Positions 30,996 through 37,905 of a stretch of 39,771 nucleotides of DNA are shown here, piece by piece. The stretch is taken from the NCBI GenBank assembly GCA_002353635.1, contig DEKA01000011.1:1-39771 (forward strand), given 5' to 3'. Origin of the DNA: Lachnospiraceae bacterium UBA2734. Its GTDB lineage: Bacteria > Bacillota > Clostridia > Lachnospirales > Lachnospiraceae. Each line of letters opens with the position of its first letter. Position 1 is the first letter of the stretch. The notes below the pieces were generated by a model. That model had not been told where the DNA came from. It ran no database searches and saw nothing but the letters and a program-made list of their open reading frames with translations. A program made the position numbers and the translations under genes.

Positions 30996-33161
30996 TCACA
31001 TGAGCCCGCACATTCGCATGAAGTCCTCCTCAGAGATGACCGGAATGTTCAGATCCCTGGCCTTTTTATTCTTGGAGGATGTGCTGTTCACATCATTGTT
31101 GATCAGATAATTCGTCTTTTTGGACACGCTTCCTGATACCTTTCCGCCGAGGCTCTCGATATAGTCCTTCAGCGCATCGCGGTTCTCGTAATGCGCAAGG
31201 GAGCCCGTCACGACAAAGGTCTTTCCGGAGACGGCCGCCATAGCCTTTGCAGCACTTTTTTCTTCTCCACCGGCTGCATTTCCTTCCGGCGAAGTTTCGC
31301 CATTAGCAATGACTGCTCCTTCAGCACCGGCTGTGCTGCCTGCGCTCGCTGATGACACAGCAGCCGATGCACCCGGCATTCCATTCGCCGTTCTCTCCAG
31401 CACGGCCGTGGTCCTGTCTGCACCGATGTTGACCTCTTTCAGGAGCTTATCCACCTCCGCAGAATGTCCGGCATCTGCAAAGTAAGCCCTTGTATTGCCC
31501 GCCAGCACCGGCCCGAAGCCGTCGATCCCGGAGAGATCCTCAATGCTGGCATTTCGGATCGCGTCAAGATCATCGTGAAAATGTGCGCACAAGAGCCTTG
31601 CGCCTGCCGATCCAACCCCCGGAATGCCAAGTGCAGTCAGAAGCCTTCTTGCTGTGGTATTGCGAGAGTTATCAATGGCCGTAATCAATTTGTCATATAA
31701 CTTACGGCCGAAGCCGTCCATCTGTACGATCTCGTCCTCATAGTCCTCAAGATGATAAATATCCGAAAACTCACGAATAAAGCCTCTGCCGATGAACTTC
31801 TCCAGCGTCATTTCCGAGAGGCCGTCGATATTCATTGCATTTCTGGACACGAAGAGATCAAATGACTTGATCTTCTTTGCGGGACATTCCGGATTCATGC
31901 AAAAGAGGGACTCCGTGTCATTCTCCGCGACGATCTTCGTCTCACCCCCGCACACAGGACATTTTGCGGGAATCTCCAGCGTGCCGGACTTGGTCAGATT
32001 CTCCGCGATCTGCGGAATGATCATGTTGGCCTTGTAAACCATCAGATGATCGCCGATACCAAGCTGAAGCTCCTTCACAATGCTCACATTGTGGACACTC
32101 GCACGGCGCACCGTCGTCCCCTCGAGCTCCACCGGATCAAAGACAGCGACCGGATTGATGAGGCCCGTCCTGGACGCGCTCCACTCCACATCCCGCAGCA
32201 CTGTCTCCTGCGTGTCATCCGCCCATTTGAAAGCAATGGCGTTCCGGGGAAACTTCGCCGTCGTCCCGAGAGAATCGCCGTATGCGATATCTTCCAGCAG
32301 AAGAACCAGGCCGTCCGAAGGAATATCGTACGTCTTGATCTTCTCCTCGTAGTAGCTGATCCTGTCCATGATCGTCTCTTCGGTAACAAGATGATGTTCC
32401 ACAACATCAAAGCCCTGCTGCGCGAGGAAGCGGAACTGTTCCTCTCGGGAGTTCTTAAAATCCACAGAGATTTTAGTCTCCGGTTCCAGTGCCGACACCA
32501 GTGCGAAGGCATAGAAATACACCTTCCTTGCCGCCGTCACCGCGCTGTTCAGCTGCCGTACCGCTCCTGAACACAGATTTCTGGGGTTCTTGTAGCGCAC
32601 ATCCGCCATGTTGCCCTCGCGGATCGCCTGCTCCTCCAGCTGCTCGTTGATTTTCTCGAAATCACTGTAGTGAATGACAGCCTCTCCGCGAAGAATTAAC
32701 TGACCCTTGAAGCCGATGGTAAGCGGAATGTTCTGGAAGACACGCGCGTTCTGCGTGATCACCTCGCCCACTTCGCCGTTTCCTCTGGTTACCGCCTTCT
32801 GCAGCGCGCCGTTCTCATACGTCAGTACAACAGTCAGCCCATCCAGCTTCCATGACATCAGCGCCTCATGCCCCTGCAGCCAGTCCCGCAGTTCCTCCCT
32901 GGACTTCGTCTTGTCCAGAGACAGCATGGGCTTTGCATGCCTCTCCTTCGGCAGTTCATCCACAGACGCATATCCCACATGCTGCGTCGGCGAATTCGTG
33001 AGAACAACACCCGTCTCCTTCTCCAGTGCGAGCAGCTCATCGTATAGCTTATCGTACTCGAAGTTCGACATGATCTCGTCATCCTTCGCGTAATAAGCCT
33101 CAGATGCTTTATTCAGTATATTAATGAGCTCCTTCATCCTGGAGGTTGTCTTCTCGTCCAT
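30996..33161 (-). CDS. ligA: NAD-dependent DNA ligase LigA
   Basis: Seals nicks in replication and repair using NAD+. Domains in order: Ia with NAD-binding pattern (EYDKLYDELLALE), the adenylation domain with catalytic Lys105 in SWKLDGL, an OB fold, a four-Cys zinc finger (CPVCGG... FCMNPECPAK), helix-hairpin-helix repeats (ALGIPGVGSAGARLL, GIDGFGPVLA) and a C-terminal BRCT domain from about 645. The length of 721 exceeds the usual 670 because of a 50-residue Ala/Gly/Ser/Glu-rich linker (about 590-643) before BRCT. AGGAAGAG precedes the ATG. It follows the rluB terminator and leads into metA. Confidence 0.96.
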   Translation of the reverse strand: MDEKTTSRMKELINILNKASEAYYAKDDEIMSNFEYDKLYDELLALEKETGVVLTNSPTQHVGYASVDELPKERHAKPMLSLDKTKSREELRDWLQGHEALMSWKLDGLTVVLTYENGALQKAVTRGNGEVGEVITQNARVFQNIPLTIGFKGQLILRGEAVIHYSDFEKINEQLEEQAIREGNMADVRYKNPRNLCSGAVRQLNSAVTAARKVYFYAFALVSALEPETKISVDFKNSREEQFRFLAQQGFDVVEHHLVTEETIMDRISYYEEKIKTYDIPSDGLVLLLEDIAYGDSLGTTAKFPRNAIAFKWADDTQETVLRDVEWSASRTGLINPVAVFDPVELEGTTVRRASVHNVSIVKELQLGIGDHLMVYKANMIIPQIAENLTKSGTLEIPAKCPVCGGETKIVAENDTESLFCMNPECPAKKIKSFDLFVSRNAMNIDGLSEMTLEKFIGRGFIREFSDIYHLEDYEDEIVQMDGFGRKLYDKLITAIDNSRNTTARRLLTALGIPGVGSAGARLLCAHFHDDLDAIRNASIEDLSGIDGFGPVLAGNTRAYFADAGHSAEVDKLLKEVNIGADRTTAVLERTANGMPGASAAVSSASAGSTAGAEGAVIANGETSPEGNAAGGEEKSAAKAMAAVSGKTFVVTGSLAHYENRDALKDYIESLGGKVSGSVSKKTNYLINNDVNSTSSKNKKARDLNIPVISEEDFMRMCGLM

Positions 33162-33186
33162 GCTATCTCTTCCTGTCGATTATGCG

Positions 33187-33217
33187 AAAAGAGCACCTGG
33201 CTTGGTTCCAGATGCTC
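33187..33217 (-). terminator. Terminator of the mecA-rluB unit
   Basis: On the minus strand GAGCATCTGG, loop AACCAAG, CCAGGTGCTC followed by TTTT. One wobble/mismatch in a 10-bp stem. Confidence 0.85.
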
Positions 33218-33254
33218 CTCACTATTCCACTCTCTTGTGTCCTCACAGGCGCTC

Positions 33255-34019
33255 TCACTTCTGCGCGAACATCCCGGCTTCTCTGTACAGATCGTGAAGC
33301 TCCTGCCCTGTGATCTCTCTCTGCATGCCGGGTTTTAGTCCTCTCGTCGTGATGTTCAAAACTCTCACGCGCTTCAAGGTCTTCACCTCCGCGCCGACAG
33401 CCTGACACATCCTTCTGATCTGGCGGTTAAGGCCCTGCGTCAGCACGATCCGGAACGTGTACTCACCCAGCCGCTCCACGCGGCACGGCTTCGTCTTTGC
33501 CTCGAGATCCTTCAGCCAGATGCCTTTCGACATCTGATGCAGCGCCTGATCACTGATCTTTGATCTGGTCCTTACGATGTATTCCTTCTCATGTCCGTTC
33601 GCGCCGCGCATCATCGCATCGATCAGTGCGCCGTCATTCGTCATGAGAAGAAGGCCTTCCGTGTCGCGGTCGAGCCTTCCAGCATACGTCAGATGAATCG
33701 GGTAATGGAAAACATCCTCGAGTGTCACCTCAGCATGCGGATCCGACATCGTCGTCGTAACACCGACCGGCTTATAATAGGCGACAACTACCTTGCGGTT
33801 TTCACCGCGCACAATGCGGTCGCCAACCTTTACCTTTTCGGTCCCCTTTATTTTCATGCCCGGGACGGCAGGTTCGCCGTCTACAGTGACCTCGCCGGAC
33901 TCCATTAACCGGTCTGCCTCTCTTCGGGAGCAGAGTCCTGATTCCGCGATGAACTTATTCAGTCTGATCAGTCCGTCACCGCTGCCAGTGTCTCCACCGC
34001 GTTTCCCTTTACTATACAC
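33255..34019 (-). CDS. RsuA/RluB/RluF-family pseudouridine synthase
   Basis: Converts a uridine of rRNA to pseudouridine. An N-terminal S4 RNA-binding domain (IRLNKFIAESGLCSRREADRL...) precedes the synthase domain with the catalytic Asp in AGRLDRDTEGLLLMTNDG and the motif TQGLNRQIRRMC. The 254-residue length fits. Whether it acts like RluB or RluF (both 23S rRNA) or RsuA (16S) cannot be told by eye. The start is a GTG at 34019 with AAGGAG 8 bases upstream, overlapping the end of mecA by 52 bases, which implies coupling. Confidence 0.92.
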   Translation of the reverse strand: MYSKGKRGGDTGSGDGLIRLNKFIAESGLCSRREADRLMESGEVTVDGEPAVPGMKIKGTEKVKVGDRIVRGENRKVVVAYYKPVGVTTTMSDPHAEVTLEDVFHYPIHLTYAGRLDRDTEGLLLMTNDGALIDAMMRGANGHEKEYIVRTRSKISDQALHQMSKGIWLKDLEAKTKPCRVERLGEYTFRIVLTQGLNRQIRRMCQAVGAEVKTLKRVRVLNITTRGLKPGMQREITGQELHDLYREAGMFAQK

Positions 34020-34621
34020 CGCTCATGCTCCTTGATATATGCGAGTCTCTCCGGGCCCTCGTTGATGAGCGTCCCGAATTCATTCAGTGAAAAAGCAAGC
34101 TTGTCGAAGGCCGTGTCATGCCCGTCGTTCTTCTCCAGCAGCAGATAATATTCACCGGTTCTTGCATTCTGATACAGATCCGACTGATAGCTGACACTCT
34201 CAGCCGACTTCAGATGTGCGCTGCAGGTAATCACGTCTTCCATGCTGCGGAAAACAAATCCGTAAACCGTCCTCCCGGAGCCCGCATTGCTGCTGCCCTT
34301 CTGGTCGCGCACGCCCTTGATCTTGCTCGCGGGGTCGTCCACGGGAATGTGCGGCCTCTTTGCCTGCGCCGACTCGTCTGTCCCGTCCGTCAGCGTCAGG
34401 GAGATGGAGTGATCCGGCAGAACAGTGATGCGCATGGAGGTGTACTGCCCGTTCAGATTAAAATTTTCCTTCTGGGCTGCCTCGAGCACCACGCTCTTCA
34501 GATAATCCATCGCTGCCGGCTTTCTCTCAAAGAGATCGTCCAGTGCAATGCCGTTCTCATTAAGATCCTCGGGAGAGATGATGCAGTTGATTGTATTGTC
34601 ATTAATTCTTCGAAAATACAT
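33968..34621 (-). CDS. mecA: Adapter protein MecA
   Basis: MecA adaptors bring substrates to the ClpCP protease in Firmicutes (ComK in Bacillus). The 217-residue protein has the N-terminal substrate-binding segment (INDNTINCIISPEDLNENGI) and the C-terminal Clp-binding part with VYGFVFRSMEDVI, SDLYQNARTGEYYLLLEK and FDKLAFSLNEFGTL, in the order expected, separated by a charged linker. AGGAG precedes the start. An extended -10 promoter lies just upstream, and the pseudouridine synthase gene follows with overlap. Confidence 0.9.
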   Translation of the reverse strand: MYFRRINDNTINCIISPEDLNENGIALDDLFERKPAAMDYLKSVVLEAAQKENFNLNGQYTSMRITVLPDHSISLTLTDGTDESAQAKRPHIPVDDPASKIKGVRDQKGSSNAGSGRTVYGFVFRSMEDVITCSAHLKSAESVSYQSDLYQNARTGEYYLLLEKNDGHDTAFDKLAFSLNEFGTLINEGPERLAYIKEHERCIVKGNAVETLAAVTD

Positions 34622-34663
34622 TTCGTCTCCTAACGTTCTTCTCTCTGCGTTGGCTGTTCAAAC

Positions 34664-34672
34664 ATTATACCA
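34664..34672 (-). promoter_or_regulatory. Extended -10 promoter of mecA
   Basis: On the minus strand TGGTATAAT, a perfect TATAAT with upstream TG. No good -35 is seen. Transcription would start about 36 bases before the mecA ATG. Confidence 0.7.
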
Positions 34673-34734
34673 TGATTCAGGGTCGAAAAGTTTTCCTCTT
34701 GTCAGATGTGTAAATAGGGTGCTGAACAATTATC

Positions 34735-34776
34735 AAAAAGGCCCGCAGTCCGCCAACTGGCAGACTGCAGACCTTC
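34735..34776 (-). terminator. Terminator of rpsB-tsf
   Basis: On the minus strand AAGGTCTGCAGTC pairs with GACTGCGGGCCTT, with an inner GCC/GGC, followed by TTTG; 40 bases after the tsf stop. Confidence 0.85.
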
Positions 34777-34815
34777 CGGAATGCATATTGATATATTGCT
34801 GGACCTGATAAGAGA

Positions 34816-35763
34816 TCAGTGCTTCACCTGAGACATAACTTCCTCAGCGAAGTTCTCTTCTCTGTGCTCCATGCCCTCGCCCGTCTCAAAACGTACGAAC
34901 TGTCTGATCGTAAGCGGAGTGCCGTTCTTCTTGCCAACGGCTGCAAGGTACTGGGATACAGACTGCTTGCCGTCCTCAGCCTTTACATAAACCTGGTCAT
35001 TCAGGCAGTACTCCTTGAACTCCTTGTTGAGTCTGCCGATCAGCATCTTCTCGATGATCTGCTGAGGCTTTCTCTTGTTCTCAGGGAGCTGCTCGTTCTC
35101 AGCAACAGCCTGCGCAAGAAGGATCTCCTTCTCATGTGCTCTTACGTCCTCAGGGATGTCGTCTGCCTTGACATACTTAGGGGAAAGAGCTGCAACCTGC
35201 ATAGCTACATTTCTGACAGCCTCTCTGATCTCGTCGTTGACTGTATCGCAGTCAGCCTCAACGATGACGGAGATTCTTCCGCCGCCGTGGATGTAGGTCT
35301 GCACAATGCCGTGCTCAGCTACAACTTTGGCAAATCTTCTGATGGAGAGCTTCTCGGAGATGACACCTGTCAGCTCTGTCAGCTCCTCGTCGACAGTCTT
35401 GGAGGGATCAAGAACCCACTTCTCAGCCTTGAGCTCATCAACAGTCTTTGCGTCGGACTGCAGAGCCTGCCTGGCTACGCCGTTAACGAAGTTCTTGAAC
35501 TTCTCGTTGCTGGCAACGAAATCTGTCTCGGAGTTAACCTCAACGACAGCTGCTGTCTTGTCGCCGTCCTGAACAGCGATGGAAAGGCCTTCGGCTGCGA
35601 TTCTGCTGGCCTTCTTCTCCACCTTGGAGCCTGCAACCTTTCTGAGTTCCTCGATGGCTGCGTCCATATCGCCGTTTGTCTTTGTGAGAGCCTTCTTGCA
35701 GTCCATAATGCCTGCACCGGTCATCTCTCTGAGCTGCTTAACCTGAGCGGCTGTAATCGCCAT
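34816..35763 (-). CDS. tsf: Elongation factor Ts
   Basis: EF-Ts is the nucleotide exchange factor of EF-Tu. The N-terminal UBA-like helix begins MAITAAQVKQLREMTGAGIM and DCKKAL, the core contains NSETDFVASNEKF with the TDFVA signature, and the dimerisation part follows (KRKPQQIIEKMLIGRLNKEF). 315 residues is usual. GAGGAGG lies upstream of the start, and the gene follows rpsB by 29 bases in the universal rpsB-tsf operon. Confidence 0.98.
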   Translation of the reverse strand: MAITAAQVKQLREMTGAGIMDCKKALTKTNGDMDAAIEELRKVAGSKVEKKASRIAAEGLSIAVQDGDKTAAVVEVNSETDFVASNEKFKNFVNGVARQALQSDAKTVDELKAEKWVLDPSKTVDEELTELTGVISEKLSIRRFAKVVAEHGIVQTYIHGGGRISVIVEADCDTVNDEIREAVRNVAMQVAALSPKYVKADDIPEDVRAHEKEILLAQAVAENEQLPENKRKPQQIIEKMLIGRLNKEFKEYCLNDQVYVKAEDGKQSVSQYLAAVGKKNGTPLTIRQFVRFETGEGMEHREENFAEEVMSQVKH

Positions 35764-35792
35764 TTTTAAAACCTCCTCAATTCAAAATCCAA

Positions 35793-36569
35793 TCAGAGTG
35801 TTCCCTCTGCTGCCTGCTCAGCCTCGCTGGCTGCAGACTCAGCAGCAAGAGCATCCTGCTCCTGTCCGTCAGCTGTTGCATTCTCCTCGCCCTGCTTAGC
35901 CTCGATGACAGCATCTGCCATCTTGCTGCAGAGAAGCTTGACGGCGCGGATAGCGTCATCGTTGCCGGGGATGATGTAGTCGAGCTCATCGGGATCGCAG
36001 TTGGTATCTGCAATACCGATCAGTGTGATGCCAAGGGCATGTGCCTCGCGAACGCAGATCTTCTCCTTCTTGGGATCTACAACGAAGATGGCATCCGGAA
36101 TGTGCTCCATGGTCTTGATGCCGCCGATGTTCTTCTCGAGCTTCTCCTGCTCCTTCTTAAGGCCTGCAACTTCCTTCTTGGGCAGAACGTCGAATGTGCC
36201 GTCCTCTTCCATCTTGTTGATCTTGTTGAGGCGCTCGATTCTGGACTGGATGGTCTTGAAGTTGGTCAGCATGCCGCCGAGCCATCTCTGGTTGACATAG
36301 TACATGCCGCATCTCTCAGCCTCAGTCTTTACAGCGTCCTGTGCCTGCTTCTTCGTGCCTACGAAGAGGATTGTGCCGCCCTGCTCAGCGATCTCGAAGA
36401 CAGCCTTGTAAGCCTCGTCAACCTTAATCACAGACTTCTGCAGATCGATGATGTGGATTCCGTTTCTCTCTGTGAAGATGTACGGAGCCATCTTGGGGTT
36501 CCAACGTCTTGTCTGGTGACCGAAATGTACGCCTGCCTCGAGCAGTTCCTTCATTGTTACTACGCTCAT
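35793..36569 (-). CDS. rpsB: 30S ribosomal protein S2
   Basis: S2 joins the 30S subunit late and is needed for mRNA binding. The protein opens MSVVTMKELLEAGVHFGHQT and RRWNPKM, then carries VGTKKQAQDAV, RWLGGMLTNFKTI and DTNCDPDELDYIIPGNDDA, all classic S2 motifs. It has 258 residues with an acidic Ala/Glu-rich tail. AAAGGAG precedes the ATG. The transcript has a leader of about 185 bases with two hairpins, which suggests autoregulation. Confidence 0.98.
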   Translation of the reverse strand: MSVVTMKELLEAGVHFGHQTRRWNPKMAPYIFTERNGIHIIDLQKSVIKVDEAYKAVFEIAEQGGTILFVGTKKQAQDAVKTEAERCGMYYVNQRWLGGMLTNFKTIQSRIERLNKINKMEEDGTFDVLPKKEVAGLKKEQEKLEKNIGGIKTMEHIPDAIFVVDPKKEKICVREAHALGITLIGIADTNCDPDELDYIIPGNDDAIRAVKLLCSKMADAVIEAKQGEENATADGQEQDALAAESAASEAEQAAEGTL

Positions 36570-36593
36570 AGTTCTTCTCCTTTTGTGTTGTTC

Positions 36594-36679
36594 TTCTGCA
36601 GCTCTTTGGCAGAACGGGCGCCGCCATCTGCGGTATCCCGCGGACTCATGCCACCCCTTGGGTCAGGGGACAGTGGCAT
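36594..36679 (-). promoter_or_regulatory. Structured rpsB leader, candidate autoregulatory element
   Basis: On the minus strand a two-part hairpin at 36648-36679 (ATGCCA/TGGCAT enclosing CCCCT/AGGGG) is followed by a second hairpin at 36594-36614 (TTCTGC/GCAGAA) that ends 25 bases before the rpsB start. Many rpsB genes are repressed by S2 or its partners through such leaders; binding here is inferred. Confidence 0.4.
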
Positions 36680-36760
36680 CTGCTGGAACTGCATGTATAG
36701 TCCCTGCCGGCGGATAACTCTGCTCTGAAAATATGCACAGTTCGTCCGCACAGCGTTTCT

Positions 36761-36789
36761 AGGATAACATAAGGGGGCTTGCAGTGCAA
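36761..36789 (-). promoter_or_regulatory. Promoter of rpsB-tsf, overlapping the codY terminator
   Basis: On the minus strand TTGCAC (36784-36789), 17 bases, then TATCCT (36761-36766) with an upstream TG. The -35 lies within the hairpin at 36771-36797. Confidence 0.5.
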
Positions 36790-36797
36790 GCCCCCTT
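36771..36797 (-). terminator. Terminator hairpin after codY
   Basis: AAGGGGGCTTGCA and TGCAAGCCCCCTT are perfect inverted complements around one base. The T-run is short, but the stem is very stable. Confidence 0.75.
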
Positions 36798-36880
36798 ATT
36801 CCCGATTCTCACTATTAACGGGTTTTCTGCCGGACCGGTGCGTCTTCTCGGAACAAATCCGGAATAACCGCTCCGCTCTG

Positions 36881-37675
36881 TTACTGAATCTTATCTCTCA
36901 TCTTGTCGAGTTCCTTGTAGACGGCATCGTTCAGGACCTTGATATAGGTTCCCTTCATGCCGGAGGATCTGGACTCGATTACGCCTGCGGACTCAAATTT
37001 CCTCAGGGCGTTGACAATGACGGATCTCGTGATGCCGGCCTTGTCCGCAATCTTGGAAGCAACAAGGATTCCCTCCGTCTTCCCCTCCATCTCATCGAAG
37101 ATGTGCAGGATGGCCTGAATCTCTGTGTAAGAGAGTGTGCCGATCGCTGACTTCACAATGGCAGTCTTGCGGTTCTCCTCCGCATTCTCCTCGGATACAG
37201 CACGAAGCATCTCAAGACCTACGACTGTGGTGCCATACTCGCAGATGATGATGTCATCAATCCCGTAAGGCTCGCTCTGGTTGTAAATGAAAACCGTGCC
37301 AAGTCTCTCACCCGCAATCTCAATGGGGCAGATGATCGCGTTGTGCTCGGAATCCTCGGCGTCAAAGCCGAGTGTGGAGAGCATCACATTTTCATTGGTG
37401 GAGAGGATGGAGAGGAGTCTCTCGTTCAGGGATTCATCGATGAAGTCGCCGATGCGGTCCTTCATCATCCCCTTGATGGGACGGATATTGCCCATCTCAG
37501 CGACACCCAGAACCTTTCCCTTTTTGGAGAGGACCAGGACATCTGACTCGAGAATGTCGCTGAGCACGGCGCAGATATCATTGAACACAACCTTGCCTGT
37601 GCTGTTGTTGTGAAGGAGTTTTTCGATCTTTCTTGTCTTGTCGAGTAACTCTACGTTGTTCTTTATTGTGCTCAT
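36881..37675 (-). CDS. codY: GTP-sensing transcriptional repressor CodY
   Basis: CodY is the global regulator that senses GTP and branched-chain amino acids in low-GC Gram-positives. The N-terminal GAF domain covers about residues 1-155 (NNSTGKVVFNDICAVLSDIL, FIYNQSEPYGIDDIIICEY). A C-terminal winged helix-turn-helix follows, with ASKIADKAGITRSVIVNALR and KFESAGVIESRSSGMKGTYI, nearly the family consensus. 264 residues is usual. The ATG at 37675 is chosen because AGAAAGG lies 5 bases upstream; a GTG at 37681 is in frame. It lies downstream of topA as in many clostridia, with a 230-base gap (37676-37905) in which no convincing promoter was resolved. Confidence 0.97.
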   Translation of the reverse strand: MSTIKNNVELLDKTRKIEKLLHNNSTGKVVFNDICAVLSDILESDVLVLSKKGKVLGVAEMGNIRPIKGMMKDRIGDFIDESLNERLLSILSTNENVMLSTLGFDAEDSEHNAIICPIEIAGERLGTVFIYNQSEPYGIDDIIICEYGTTVVGLEMLRAVSEENAEENRKTAIVKSAIGTLSYTEIQAILHIFDEMEGKTEGILVASKIADKAGITRSVIVNALRKFESAGVIESRSSGMKGTYIKVLNDAVYKELDKMRDKIQ

Positions 37676-37905
37676 AATCACCTTTCTGCCCGTTCTGCAA
37701 TAGAGAGGGCGGCCTGCGAAGGATCTGCCGCCGCGGCGGACCCTGTCATCGGATCATCAGTTTTCGCACATTTTTTTCAAGCCGGCCTGCTGCAACAGGC
37801 ATTTGCACGGCTCATCTTTTTCCTTCTGATCTTGTAATTGTTCAGTCCCTTCGAAAGACCCGGACGTTTTGGGGGATCAGGGATGGTGCCGGGAGGACAC
37901 CCGGT

